Origin: Zantedeschia hybrid cultivar
Taxonomy: Eukaryota > Streptophyta > Magnoliopsida > Alismatales > Araceae
DNA length: 64,000 bases
Direction: 5' to 3'
Assembly: GCA_030544215.1 (NCBI GenBank)
Contig: JARZZO010000013.1
Location: 47,759,196-47,823,195 of the forward strand
Shown here: one piece after another, positions 1 through 13,556 of the stretch
How positions within the stretch are numbered: the stretch's first letter is position 1
Layout of the letters: each line of letters starts with the position of its first letter
Position numbers and translations under genes: made by a program
Notes under the pieces: generated by a model
Seen by the model: only the letters and a program-made list of their open reading frames with translations
What the model was told of the DNA's origin: nothing
Database searches by the model: none

Positions 1-1861
1 TGATAGACATCCCGTTAAAGGTCAATTCTGATCAAGAAAATGAGATCCTAAAAGATCTACTAGTCGAGTTTTGAACGGAAAAGGCTTGTGCCGCGGGGGG
101 AGTCCGTATCCATGCGGGCTCTTGATTACCTTTCTTGATAAGGTTCTTGGTTGTGATCAGATCCATAACTGAAGAAATTGGAATCTTGGGCAGAGTGGTC
201 ATGATCTAAGAGTCAAGTTTGTACTAGATCTAGAAGTGCCGCTAGGGATTCCTTTCGGGATCAGAACTAGATTAAAGCCTCTGAGAGGGTTGCTGCCTTT
301 TTGGATGTTGCTCTGTCCGCCAAGGCTTTCTGGCCTATGCCCAAGAAGGTAGGGCAGGGCCGGCCTATGAATTATTGGGTCGGGCAAAATTATTTTCCTT
401 CAGATTCAAAGAACGAATAGCATTTCAAAACTTTTAATCGCATCTTTCTGTTCCATTTGAGACGCCTCTAAAAATCTCATTTGAGAACACCTGTCAGCTT
501 TGAACACAACCTTGTGTTGATTTCCAAATCTGTCGTTGGTTCTAGCCGCGGGAAATTCTATTGATTGGAAATAGCATCAGTAGACATGTTTACTGGTTAG
601 ACATGATTCATTGAGTCTGTAAAAAAAAGAAAGTGTAATATAAATAAGAAGCAAAAAATAAGTCCAACATTTTCCCCTTTTTTGTGAGAGTTGCCTTAGT
701 GGGTGATTAGAGAAGAGACTTTCAGTCTCCAATGTGTCAATGTCACTTGTGATTAGTGGGACTAGGACTAAGGAGACAATTGATTCTCCTCTTTACTCGT
801 CGCATGAGTGACTGATTGAGTTAGTATCTATCGTCTGATCTCAAGATCATATAGTCGATATGGGCATTTTAAAAAAGAAATTATTAAGTTTAAGGATCAC
901 CCAAACTCAACATCTATAAGATGATTAAAAACAGAAAAGTAGATAAGAAAGGTTGGGAAACTGATTATAAAATGCAGAAAACACTAGAGAATTAGAAACC
1001 ACAGGAGTCTCCTCCAATCACCCATTAACAATCTGCACCCTTTTTCCTCAGGTTGGCTAGTTGTGGGAGAAGAACAGCATTCATTGTAACTAGCCACTTC
1101 TCACCCTCCCAAAAATAACAGCACAAGAAAAAGGCAAATAAAAGGAGAAAAGAAAGGGGAGACCATACATAGACATGATCTAACCTACATCCATTTTTCC
1201 TAGAAAGATTAGATAAGATCTGAAAAGATGGAGGGAAAAGTGGAAAAGTGTGAAGGAGCACCATCCCAAACCATGGCATCCCTTTTCTGTCAGTGGTACC
1301 CCTGCCTTGGTAGGAAAAGCTGGCATACAAGTAAGATTGCTGGCATAAAAGTGAGATCTCATTGTTCCCAGGTGAATACTGAAAAGGCTACTTCAAAGGA
1401 ACTGCTTTGTTATCTCCCACCACCTTGAACACCTTTCTTTTGTAATCTTATAAGTAACTATGGGATTGCCTTAAGCCAAGGGAAGTATATCATCTACACA
1501 TTGGGGAGGGTTCGGTTTCTCACTTGGAGAGCTCAGTATATTTTTAAAAAAAATACAAACTTCCTCCTCTATCCAACTATATTTGCAATCTAACTCAAGA
1601 ATTTTTTTGCAATATTTTTGACACCTCATATGAGATATGCCGAGCTATCAGCTTGGAGAAGTTGGGAGATCAAAATTTCTGCAACATCTGACACAGGCAA
1701 TCCGCTTTGCAATTCAAAAGATTGTGGGTTTCCCCTTTTTTTTTATTTTGTTACCAGTAACATAATTTAGGGTTTGAACTTCGATCAAGTACTTGATTTA
1801 AATTACTAAGGTCAAGGCTTGAAGTGTATGGTCGTGCACAATTTTGGGCTTACTATAAATA
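1..1861. other. Gene-free intergenic DNA
   Basis: I see no recognisable gene, RNA or intact mobile element here. Open frames are short, AT-rich or in shadow positions, and none shows a known motif. The stretch probably consists of decayed repeat sequence, but no boundaries can be drawn. Confidence 0.5.
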
Positions 1862-3051
1862 TGCTTCATAAATCTTACATTCCTGAAAATATCTTATAAT
1901 AAGAATTTGTGCAATATGGAAGGACGATCATCATTGCATGTGTTATTGGCTTCTTATTATTGTTGGTCAATTTTTTGACGAGTTGCACTGCTTTAAGATA
2001 TTTTGTGCAAGACATTCAAGAAGTCTTTACATATGTTAAAGTGCTGTTTGGTTTAGTAGTGTAAAATAGGGGTGCAAACGAATTGAGTTGCAAAGCCTGG
2101 CTCGAGTCAAACTCGATTCGAGCTCAACTCATTTGATTAAACGAGCCGTATTCAAACTCAAATATAAGCTCGTTTGATCAAACGAGCCGAGCTCGAGTAC
2201 CATGAAGCTCTGTTCGAAAGCTCGCGGAACAAGCTCAAAATGAAATAAATAGTTAATGTTTTATTTATCTTTAATAACTTTTAATAAAATAAAAGAGAAA
2301 GTTCAACCCAATTGTTTAGCCTGGTCCATATTACAACGCAATACAATTGTTCAGCCACTGCCCACATTCCACAAAGTCTCTGGCGAGCTGAGCTCGAGCC
2401 GAGTTTGAATTACACGAGTTTTATTTTGAGCCAAGATCAAACCTGAAAAATGAACTCGAACTAGAGCTCGAACTTGAGTTCGAGCTCGAGTATATGCATT
2501 TAAATCGAACTCGAACAAGTTAAAACTCGAATCAATCTCGATTCATTTGCACCACAGTGTAAAACACCGTAAAACACAGTATTTTTTAAGACATTTTATA
2601 GTAGTTTCCTCTACGTCAAAGGATCCCTAAAACTAAAAGGTTTCATCCTAAAAGCCCTAGTTCTCTGCGTGTGTGCAAGCTAACCAAACGAACTGTGGAA
2701 CTGTGTATAGTAGCGTGCTGTGGGGTACCCGGGCCAATCTTGTTGGGCCCGACAGGATTGCCAGAGAGCCCACGATATATGTACGTATGGCCCATCAATA
2801 AGACTCCGTTCCCAGAGTCTGTCTGCAGTACAGAAAAAGGAAGTAGCAGCCAGCCTTCCACGATGTGAAGGACATAAAACAAAAAAAGACTCTTTGTGAT
2901 CCCCCTTGATCTGATTGTAGTTCTTGCTTGTTTTGGCATGGGGTAATCCATTATCCACTTAAGTCAGATGCCAATATTAATTGGGGTCTTTTAGTTTTTA
3001 TTCCCTCTAATCTACTTAACTTGGGGAAAACTCTATGTAAACTTTCTACTT
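1862..3051. repeat. Duplicated 1.2-kb block, copy A
   Basis: This block is repeated in the same orientation at about 4798-5968. The two copies share their order of landmarks: a stretch starting near GTGCAATATGGAAGG, a GAGCTCGA-rich MITE, a GTAAAACACCGTAAAAC segment, a GGGGTACCCGGGCC segment and a tail near TTTAGTTTTTATTCCCTCTA. The MITE sits at the same place in both copies, so it was there before the duplication, or both copies belong to one larger repeat family that carried it. Edges are estimated by eye. Confidence 0.8.
2067..2556. mobile_element. Non-autonomous hAT-type MITE (copy A)
   Basis: The element begins TAGGGGTGCAAACGAAT and ends with its imperfect inverse, ATTCATTTGCACCACA. It is flanked by an 8-bp direct repeat, GTGTAAAA, at 2059-2066 and 2557-2564. 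The inside is rich in GAGCTCGAG and CTCGAACTCGA motifs, a usual style of subterminal repeat in plant hAT MITEs. There is no coding capacity. The 8-bp duplication is the hAT hallmark; the superfamily call rests on that and on the terminal sequence. Confidence 0.75.
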
Positions 3052-3304
3052 AGGGTCCATTTGGTAACCGGTAAAATGACAGTTAGAAAAATATTTTCAA
3101 GAAAATCTGATATAAAGATTCATTTGGTAGCCCAGAAAATTTTAGTCAACAGAAAAGATAATATGTTGACTCTATCTAAATCAAGATTTTGGCATCGGAG
3201 GAGAAGATCCGTATGCAGTTTTCCGGGAAAACTTCAAACTTATGATAAGCATGATTGTGGGTGCTGTCAGTTAAAAATAAAAGAGATTGCCATTAAAATA
3301 ATTT

Positions 3305-3690
3305 TTATCTTTTTTGGGATGTTCGATCTAAAATAGAATTAGATAGGCATGTAAGACATGTCAGGAGACTTTTAAAAAAAGTCAAAAATATTAAAAAAAT
3401 AAAAAAAATCGAGCTTCAATGAATAGTGCACTACTGTTCATTGGGGCTTAGTTTTTGAATTTTCATCTTTTTTCGAGATGTCCGATCGAAAATCGAATTA
3501 GATGAGCATGTAGGTCGTGTTAGAAGCCTTCAAAAAAAATTATGAAAATTAAAAAACCGATCTTCAATGAATAGTTGTTCATCTACCCTTGATTTTTGAA
3601 TTTTTATTATTTCTTAAGATGTCTGATCGAAAATCCAATTATGTGGATACATAAGACATTGTTGGGCTTCAAAGAAATTTTCAAAAAAGA
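3305..3690. repeat. Degenerate tandem repeat, three units of about 130 bp
   Basis: Three successive units each carry a GATGTCCGATCGAAAATC-like motif, a run of A residues, and (in two of them) a CTTCAATGAATAGT motif. Units diverge by many substitutions and small gaps. I see no coding signal; this is probably part of an old transposon. Confidence 0.65.
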
Positions 3691-4080
3691 AACTTAGTTT
3701 GACTGTATCATGAGGCGACGTAATAACTCCTAAGGGTGCAGTAAGTTATTCTTCTTTTAGAATTACTTATATTTATACTCTTTAAACTTAAGATATTATA
3801 ATTTTACACTTATATCTTTAAAACAATATGATACTCTTGAAACTTACTAAAGTTTCACTTTTATGGGAAAAATAAATAAAAATATGTTTTTTAAAAATAT
3901 CTTTTTATAATAAAACTTATTTTTAAAATTATTTTCCTTCTAATTATATTTTAAATACAATCAAATATATAATGTGTAACATGTAGGGATGTGATATTTT
4001 TTTATTTGAAACATCTAATTAGATGTCCAGTTATGGCATTCTTGCAACCAGAAAAATAGAAGAAAAATAAAAATATCTTT

Positions 4081-4700
4081 TGACTTTGCCATTTGAACTT
4101 TGATAGTGCGGAAACATGATTTTTTTATTTGAATTGTGTAATCTAATGTCGAATTAGAATGTTCTCCAAATTCAAAAAAAAAAAAAAATATATACTGATT
4201 TTACAAACTTTGATGGTGTGAAGACATTGTCTTTTTTTATTTGAAATGTATGATCAAAGGCCGAGTTGGATGTTCTCTCAACTCAAAAAAAAAAAAAAAG
4301 TCAATGACTATGTTATCTATGTTACTCATAAGTGTCTGATCAAACAGTTCAAATTTTTTTACAGGAAAACAAACAAGTGAAAAGATTGTTAGAAAAATAT
4401 TGATTGCATTTTTTCCAGGAAAATAAATAAATGAAAATATTTTCAAAAGTACCAAATGGTAGATTATGTTTTTATCTTCCTTGTAAATTAATTTTATTCT
4501 CGGTCGAATATATTTTATGTAGAATCAGACTAAATGTACCCCAAGCTGAAAATTAAAAAGAAAAAAATACCCTTTAATGTTGTGGTTCGAACTTTGATCA
4601 TGTGAAGATATTGCCTTCTTTATTTGAATTATCCAATCAATGTAGAGTTGGGATATTCTCTCAGTTCAGAAAAATATAAAAAAAAATCTTTTAGCTCTGC
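4081..4700. repeat. Degenerate tandem and dispersed repeat units of about 115 bp
   Basis: Units starting near 4090, 4200 and 4590 share the order: AACTTTGAT, GTG(A/C)GGA or GTGAAGA, TTTATTTGAA, GTTGGATGTTCTCTCAACTCA-like sequence, and a poly(A) run. The middle of the interval (4310-4585) is unrelated AT-rich DNA. No gene is visible. Confidence 0.6.
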
Positions 4701-4797
4701 CATGTCTATATTAAAAAAATTGTAATGCGAAAATTCTTTTATAAGCAAACAAATATATGAAATAAAAAAATATCTTATAAGTACAAATGATCTCACA

Positions 4798-5968
4798 TTC
4801 ATGAAAATATCTTATAAGAGTTTGTGCAATATGGAAGGACGATCATCACTGCATGTGCTATTGTAATTGGTCAAATTTTTGACGAGTTGCACTGCTTTAA
4901 GATTTTTTGGACAAGACATACAAGAAGTATTTACATGTGTTAAAGTGTTGTTTGGTTTAGTAGTGTAAAATAGGGGTGCAAACAAATCGAGTTGTGCTCG
5001 AGCTATTCAAGCCTGACTCGAGTCAAACTCGCTTCAAGCTCGACTCATTTGATTAAACGAGCTGAATTCAAACTCGAATATAAATTTGTTTGATCAAACG
5101 AGCCGAGCTCGAGCACTACGAAACTCTGCTCAAAACCTCGCGAACAAGCTCAAAATGAAATAAATAGTTAATATTTTATTTATCTTTAATAAATTTTAAT
5201 AAAATAAAAGAGAAAATTCGACCCAATTGTTTAGCCTGGTCCATATTACAACGCAATACAATTTTTCATCCCCAGCCCATATTCTACAAAGTCTTTGTTG
5301 AGCTGAGCCAAGCTTGAATTACATGAGTTTTATCTCGAGCCGAGATCAAACCTGAAAAATGAGCTCGAACTTGAGTTTAAGCTCGAGTATACTCGAACTA
5401 AGTTAAAACCCGAATCAGCTCAGTTTGTTTGCACCCTAGGGTAAAACACCGTAAAACACTATAAAACACGGTATTTTTTAAGACATAAAATGCAGTATGC
5501 AAAAGTATTTTGTGCTAAATCAAGTGATGTGTACAAGCTAACCAAACGAACTGTGGAACTGTGTACAGTGGCACGCTGTTGACGTAGATATTTGCACAAA
5601 TCATGTCTCCGTGTTCAGCGTGCTGTGGGGTACCCGGGCCAAATCTTGTTGGGCCCGACAGGATCACATGAGAGCCCACAATACATGTATGTATGGCCCA
5701 TTAATAAGACTCCGTTCCCAGAGTCTGTCTGCACTCTGCGGTACAGAAAAAGGAAGTAGCAGGCTTGCACGATGTGAAGGACATTAAAAAAATAATAGAA
5801 TCTTTGTGATCCCCCTTGATCTGATTGTAGTTCTTGCTTGTTTGGGCATGGGGTAATGCATATCCACTTAAGTCAGATACCAATATTAATCGGGGTCTTT
5901 TAGTTTTTATTCCCTCTAATTTACTTAACTCAGGGAAAACTCTCTGTAAACTTTCTACCTAATAAAAA
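4798..5968. repeat. Duplicated 1.2-kb block, copy B
   Basis: This is the second copy of the 1862-3051 block, in direct orientation and about 2.9 kb downstream. It carries its own copy of the GAGCTCGA-rich MITE. It differs by small indels, including about 50 bp near 5580-5630 (around GACGTAGATATTTGCAC) that copy A lacks. Confidence 0.8.
4971..5438. mobile_element. Non-autonomous hAT-type MITE (copy B)
   Basis: It begins TAGGGGTGCAAACAAATC and ends GTTTGCACCCTA. The flanking 8-mers are GTGTAAAA (4963-4970) and GGGTAAAA (5439-5446), one mismatch apart. It is the counterpart of the element at 2067-2556 and keeps the same GAGCTCGA-type subterminal repeats. It has no coding capacity. Confidence 0.75.
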
Positions 5969-8252
5969 CTTATTATACTATTTCACTCTTATTTGGAAAA
6001 CAGTTCAGAAAATTCAAAAAAGTTCTTGAAAATTTTGGAATATTTTGAAAAAAAAACTCCCTGGGAAGGAATTATTTCTGAATAGAAGTGAGATTTACGT
6101 GAAGCCTTTCCTAAATATAGAGGTTATAAGGTTTTTGAGTGAATTAGAGATATTAAAAACTGAAAAAACCCTATTAATTATCAAGTCAGGATACCGGTGA
6201 GACCTACCTAGATGTTCACTGTCGGATTCTTGAATGGGGTTAAAAGAAGAAGAAGAAAAAAGGAGATGATGAAATTAGTGAGTGGTTTAGAGATACATAT
6301 ATATAGAGCTAGGTGATATATAATGGAAGCTAGTGCCCCTATCTGTCATTAGGTTTCTTTGAAACGTCAACAGAAATTAAAATAGAATCGGGTTCCGACA
6401 AGATCACGGGCAGAAGACGCGTGGGCTCCGGCGGACATGAACTGCAGCGCCGTAACGGGGATCTACTTGCATCCATTATATCCAACACGCTTTTTGCAGA
6501 TGGCGAACGTAAAAGACTGTCAGGGTACGCATGCACGAGGGCAAGCAGGTGCGAGTTGTCCCCATTTTAGAGAGAGAGAGAGAGATTGCTTGTAAAAATC
6601 TTGGCATGGCCAAAAGCCATAGAAGGAGATGCTGTATAGACTATGTTTGACAATAATTTTAGGTCTTTAAATTTTAGAAGAACTTAAATTCTGAAAAGAA
6701 TTACATCATCATCTTTTGAATTCAAATTTTAAGATAAATTTATTTTTTAGAATCTTATTTGAAAAGACTGTGAAAACTCAAATTTGAAAACACATCACAT
6801 ATTACTCTTTTTTAGGATTTTTTTTTAAAAAAATATGGTGTTACTTTTTAGAATCCTCAATTCCTCTCCTATCCACTTTTCAAAAGATTCGCCAAGAATT
6901 GAAAATATACTCTTTTTTAACATGAAACAAATTCTAAATTCTTAGAGAATATATTTACCTTTTTTTATAAACAAAGTTACACTTCCATATTCCCGCCGAA
7001 CTTGAAGACTACGAATCTGAGGTAGAATCATTACAAAATAGAGCCTTAGTGCAAGATTGGAGAAAACTCATGATCTTCAATTTATGGATGTGACGTGCAT
7101 GCGGTGGGTCTAGGAAAAAGAGCGTCAGCGAGTTCCTCTCCCTTCTTGTTGCATCTATGATTAGATCGAATAACATTGACAATTCTATCTTGTCTAATCT
7201 TCAAGATCAGACTATTATGACCAGACTTTTTTTTGACATAACTACTAAATTAAGGAATTATTTAAACTCAGCATCGACATCTGCACCACCCAATTTAATT
7301 ACTTGCTTGTCCCAAATAGTGGCAGATCTAATTATTGTCAATATGGTCTCATGACTCTACCGAATTTTGTAAAATTTATGAAAACCAAAAGACCCACTAA
7401 TTTGGCCTACTTTAGTGACTGACTCTTACAAAACTCATGAAGATCCATTGATCCCAGTCTATTAGATTGACGTCACTGACTCACTGATTTTAATTCAATA
7501 GAATGAACTCACTGGCCCCAAGTGACCCTACTGAATAAAATTTTTATCTGCCACTGATATCGAATCCACCGATGTACAACTGATGTTTGAAAATTAGAAA
7601 CTGCGAGAAGCCCTCCAGACTCTGCACTATACTGATCCACACTAAGAGGGAAGGAGGGCCATTATAAGGATAACACCATATTAAGCACTCTTGTATATTA
7701 AATTTCACAAATGACATTGCTTATTTGCATATTATTGTGCATTCATCCAAATATGTATAATGTTTAACAATTGTCGTGATGATAGCACACCTGATATGTA
7801 TTAACATTTCATATATGCCACTGAACTAACATATTTAATAGATACATCATTTTGTAAAGTATGCAGCATAACATAAAAGTATGGCACTTTTGAAATTTAA
7901 CACACAAAGCCATTAGAATACATCTAGGATATAATCTCAGACTTACCTGATTCTGTTGTTTTTAAGTTCCAAGTGTATTTATTTATCTGATAGCCGACTC
8001 GTTATCTTTCATGTCAAATGAAACCTTGATGAAGTTTCTATAAAACTAAAGTTAGCCGGACATAAGGGGTACATAAGTTTTAGACAGATTATGTTCAGGT
8101 GTATTTGAGATTTATAGTTTAGCTAAACATTAAGTAGATCTAAAATCCAACCCGTTTCAGCAACCTTAACAGGTCAGTTTTCAGTAAGGAGAGTCATTTT
8201 CACTTGGGATCCATCTAAAACCAACTCACAGGATTTTTTTTTTCTCTTTTTG
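5969..8252. other. Gene-free intergenic DNA
   Basis: AT-rich sequence with a short (GA)n run near 6572-6585. No conserved protein motif or RNA gene was seen on either strand. Confidence 0.5.
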
Positions 8253-9150
8253 GTTGTGTTTGGTATTGGGTAGGGATGAATTAAACTCATTTTATCCCCA
8301 TTTTTAGTTTAGTATAGTATTTCCGTACAAGGATAAGGGGGGTTAGGACTTCTGGAGATATCTCTAATTTCTAGGTTAAGCATGAAATGATTTATCTCCA
8401 CTTTCTAACCTCTTTTTTTTATACCCATTTTACAAACCTGTGCCCAACGTGGCCTTCCCCCTTTCCTACTAACTGATGCGCCTTGTACCGAATATTAAAT
8501 AAATGCCAATGTATGCAAATGTGCATTTAAAATGATAATTATCTATAAATTATTATGATTATTTTATATTACATGATTATTAATAGTTAATCAACACTGT
8601 TAATTTATGCAAAGTAGATATAATATAAGTTATTATTATTGACATTTATGTCATTAGTAAAATGTGCCTTTACAATTGTAATGATAATACTAATATTCAC
8701 TATTAACACTTAATATTGTCAATCTATGCAAAGTAGGTAGAATATATGTGATTATTATTGACACTCAACATCATTAGTAAGATATGCTTTCAACTTTATA
8801 CATTGTTAACATTTAGTCGGCTCTGTTATACATATTAAAAAATTATTAACACTTAATCGGCATTATTAATTTATGAAAAGCTAAGCATGCAATTATTATC
8901 AATTTATTGCAATACGTATTGGTGTATTTAAAATTTCTTTTAAATCTAAAATCATCAATCTTGTGTTGATGGGTTTCAAAATGTTTTTAAGTCCCTTCGT
9001 TCCTGCGAAACAAAGATTAGTAGATACCCCTTAATCTGAGATAAAGAGGACTACTGATCTTTTTTTTAAGCTTATCCCTCTCATTAATGTTCATACCAAA
9101 CGAGGAATGAGTTACGACTATTTCTCATCCCCTTTGATACCAAACACATA
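8253..9150. mobile_element. Possible Harbinger/Tourist-like element with internal tandem repeats
   Basis: The left end reads TTGGTTGTGTTTGGTATTGG and the right end CCTTTGATACCAAACACATA. They form an inverted pair around GTGTTTGGTAT/ATACCAAACAC, a common end type of Tourist-like MITEs. The core (8570-8900) holds about three units with a TTTATGCAAAGTAG motif followed by ATTATTATTGACA. I could not fix a target duplication, so the ends are tentative. No coding region. Confidence 0.4.
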
Positions 9151-12100
9151 TAAGAATAGGGATATGGATAATTTATCTAGGAATGATTTAAGCTTATTCC
9201 CATCTTTTCTTATCCAGAAATGACTTGAGGACTCGGATCGATAATACAACTTTAAAAGCACAACATGAAAAATCAGGTTAGAAACTAGCTGTGAATCCCA
9301 CATGGAGGACAAATCCTTATAAATACACATTGATCTACATACATTATGCCCAATCCCAGAGGATCAAATGTTTGTTTGTCATAGGATTTCTTCATAGAAT
9401 TTCTGCATCACGTTTGTTTAGTAAGATATCATAATGCTGGGTATAGGTGTCGTTAGTTTATCATCATATTCAGATGAGTAAGCAACACGACCAAAAAAAT
9501 AGATTTTTTAAGATCAGACCCCATATATTATGTCCTTATAATTCGATTTTTAATTGAATAACTAAAAAATGCTACAAAAATAAAAAAGACTGAGCTCTAA
9601 ACAACGATAAAAATTATTCTTATTGGGCCAAGCCCAATACAGCTTTTAATTTTTTTTAAAAAAAAATTAACATCATTGGATCAACGATCAAGCTGTACAG
9701 ACATATGCAACATATGAGGCCTCCCCTACGTAAAATTCGATTTTTTTTTTTGTTTTTTTGAGATGCAGGTGCACCTGGTGGTCCAGTAAATAAAAGTCTA
9801 TTTAGATAGAAATGAGATCCTCACAGCTCGTTGTTATGTAGTACAAGCAAGGCCTCAGCAAGTGAAGAGAGGGCTTTAATAAGCAGAATAAGCATAACCT
9901 AGAAGATGTTCTGATTACGTGCATGTTTGTTAATTAGCATCTGTTATTTTCGTTACACCTGTAATTATACAGACACATATAGTTCAAATTTAATGAGAAT
10001 GCGTACAAGTGTGTGACTTTTCGGAGACAAGCTAGTGTTCTTGGTGTATGGATGGATTTTTCCGGAAAAAAAAGTTTTCTTAAGTTTATAGGTACTTAGA
10101 AGTACATGCGTTTTACATTTTTTAATAACATTTCTAATTTATAATTTTTCTTGAGTTAAAAAGAATAAATAAAACACTACATAAAATAGCTTCTAAGAAC
10201 TAATCTCTTTCTCTGAAAGTAACTAGGTGAAAATCTGAAAGTACTGCCAACTGAAAATTATCCTAAACATGGCCCTAAACTGAAAGATTCAGAATCAAGC
10301 ACCGATCTAGTTCCCAGTTTTGAATGGTTTGCCTATCTCTTTTCTTCTTTTTTTTTTTTTGAACTGGCCAAAAAATCAAAATCGTCCGACGTACCTCTAG
10401 TTTTCAAAACACTGCAGATGCCAACTATGATAAGCATGACGATGGCGATGTAACTAGATATAACCTAGAATTACTAGTTAAAAGTACAGAATTTATGAGA
10501 AACACGCACTCAAATCTATGAAGCCATCCTAAGTACAGAAGCATGCAGTTTGGTCGGTGACAGTTCAGAAGTGGGCCAAGTCTCCATAAATTGTCACATG
10601 ATGAGGCTCCCTAACAGCAAACATTTTCCAAAATAAATTTAAGTTCTCCACAGTGAAGGGCATGGGCAGCTGCAATTTGCAAAGCCAACTTGACACCAGA
10701 ACCTATTCACCCCAGATACGTCGGACCAAAGCATCCAGCTGGGCCTCTAATGGGTTGTTCGTTTGAATGTAAAACCCTACAATTAACTGATGTCAAAATC
10801 AACAGTTTTAAAATAAATGAAAATGTTATGATTTTGAAGTTAGAGTGCATTTGTTTAGTTGTTTGTAAAACAAAATAAGAGAATACTTAAATCTTATTAT
10901 TTTGATTTATAATGAATATGAGCCTTCCCTTAAAACCAAAATAAAGAAATGGACTTACCAAATGGATAGATAAGGTGTAGACAAAATTTTGTTATACATT
11001 ATTTTATGCCATACCAAACATTCAAAGCTACCGTAGAATAATTTTTTTTGCATTACACTATTTTAGGACAAAATAAATTCACTCCTAACACTAGTTGGGT
11101 TGGGTTGAGTTGAGATAAACCCTAACCCAACAAATCGTAGAAGAGTTCCCTTGCGTAACCAAACTGAACTTAAACCCTAAATCCTCGACTCTCTAAAGCC
11201 AACTTATCTAAATGTTTTTCCAATCTAACCTCGCCTAAAATACAACCTGATATGCCTCCTACAAAAATATATTGTTTACATCATTTATCTTGCCCGATAT
11301 TTTAACAAAACTCAAGTCTCATAGGGGCTGGGATGAGTTCATACTCAACTCAAAACCAACCAGACCCAATTCCAGCCACGCCCAAGGAGACGTGATCTTG
11401 ATTTAGCATGTAAAACTTGCAAGCTTACATCTGGCTGGGTGAAATAAGTAACACACTCCATCAATATCACACTTTTTTACCATTCCATTTCATCATTCAC
11501 AAAAGACAAATACCACATAAAACTATTATTAATCTTCCATGTGAAGACAACGCTGAAGGGTGCCAATATAACGCTTACCTTTTGCGGATAATAAAGTAGG
11601 GTGACAAAATGTAGTATACTATCACTCCATCTATGTCTATATCTATATGACAACTATACAATCTTACATCTAACAACGTAATACTTGCAAATAATCCTAA
11701 AAGGCTTTCATAACTCCCTAATTGATCTTTTCTTCCACTAGTGTATTTGGTCGAATCTCTTCTAAGATCAAGATCCTAACTCCTTCATTGATCTTTTCAT
11801 CAACTAGTGTATTTGGTCGAATCTTCTAAGATCAAGATCCTCTCAGAATTCCGAGGATTCTCCAATCAAAACACTGCATCCTTACAACGTTCATTCACAA
11901 AAAAGACAAAAAAAAAAAAAAAAAATCCATTAGTGGTCGACTCGGTGTTTTCACAGATAGGAGATACGGCCACAACTTATTGCAGGTTGATAAACCTTCC
12001 ATCTGGTTTCCATAACTGAAATCATCAGCTGATTCAAGCCCAACAAGGAAAATCTGATCATTCCTTCAATCTTTAAAAAGAAAGGAAAACAAACTAATGG

Positions 12101-13556
12101 GCTTGAGCTCCTCTCCTACTGGTCCTGAGAAGATACCATCCATGTCTCGATGGGTTTTGGATCCAAGCAATCCCAAGACCCCTATGACTGCAATCTTTAT
12201 TTATCACAATATACGGCTAGTTCGCTACCAACCCCTTCTCTTAAGTTGCAGATGACATTCCTTTACATACTATTTACAGGACGAGCAAGATTCAATCCGA
12301 AAAGCAGAAAAAAACCAGGAGCATGACTACCTACCAGTGCTTGAACCTAGGAACCTGCGTCGCAATGGAGGGCCCACCACTGCACTACGCATAGGGGACA
12401 GTGACAAGCTTAGAAACCCCTTCTGAAACCAGCAAATTAACTCGCAGGCTCCCCACAAACTTCAAGGCGTGGGCCCATCAGACTCAGCTGACAGGGTAGA
12501 ACACTCAGCTAACGATGGCCCATAAAACTCGCAGGCCCATCAAACAGCAAGTTGCTTTTCTTCACATATACGGCCTTAATTCAAAACTAAAATTAAAATT
12601 ATCCTGATTACCATTGCAAAAAAAGTGCATTTGCACGTATAGATTTTAGTATGACAATATGTACGAGTACTGCACATCTGTTGAAATATTACTCAAGAAT
12701 ATCCTCTTCAATTAATAGCAAACTTTTTAGTGATACCACCTTAAAGCGTGGAAGACGAATGACCCAGTTATAGCGTATAGAAGTATTTTGTTTGTTTCCA
12801 ACCTTTAGTCATCAAGTGATAAAGGACAGTAAATTCAAGGGAATATGCATTCCTTGCAACGGCAAACGTGCAATTGCTTTCTGCAAAAGAAGATTTTTAG
12901 AGTGGTCCAGCTTGTGGGGTGACTAGTGAGGCTGTCGGGGTGCAGCTGCCAACATAACAAATGCAGTTATCAAAGATCATAGATGGCGACATCCAACCAA
13001 CTAGGGCAGAGCATTCAAGTCATAACAGTGGAAATAGTTTGTGACAACTGACAGCAAGATGCTGTGACTTGGACAGTGATGATGCTCACCTTTACATTGA
13101 ACACTCGGGAACAAGAGTTAGATGGTGAACCTTGAAAGGAGAGGCCGAAAATTATGCTCAAGTGGACTCATGACAGGACAAGTCTGTTGGCTCCCTCTTT
13201 AGATTGTCGGACATGTAAGGGTTGTTTGGGGGGCTGCCGCCCACAGGAAGTAGTGTCTGCACTGGACGGGGTTATCTAGTTTTCCAGCTTCCACACTAAA
13301 CTGTGTTTTTGCAGTTATGAACCACCGGAAAGGAAAAAAGCAACAAGCCCTAGGTGTTTTGCCGAATGTGTGAATATTTGCATGGGCTGAATTGTGCACT
13401 TCATCTACAGATGTTTTGCGGTGAGCTAAAACTGGACTAGGAATAGGTAATCTAACAAATCAAAGGGTATAGGAAGCATGTTAGGTCCATGGATTCAAAC
13501 CTGGACCTCGTTCGAAGCACATGGACATATGTTATCCATCAGAGTCTGTAGTGACG
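9151..13556. other. Intergenic DNA downstream of PRI2
   Basis: No gene is recognised. The part nearest 13556 probably contains the PRI2 3' UTR and poly(A) region (minus strand), but no poly(A) signal stands out enough to place the end. Several homopolymer runs and the small direct repeat at 11711-11842 are the only structures I can name. Confidence 0.5.
11711..11842. repeat. Tandem direct repeat, two units of about 66 bp
   Basis: Two adjacent units share ACTAGTGTATTTGGTCGAAT followed by CTAAGATCAAGATCCT. The second unit differs by a few substitutions and a short deletion. No coding meaning is visible. Confidence 0.75.
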
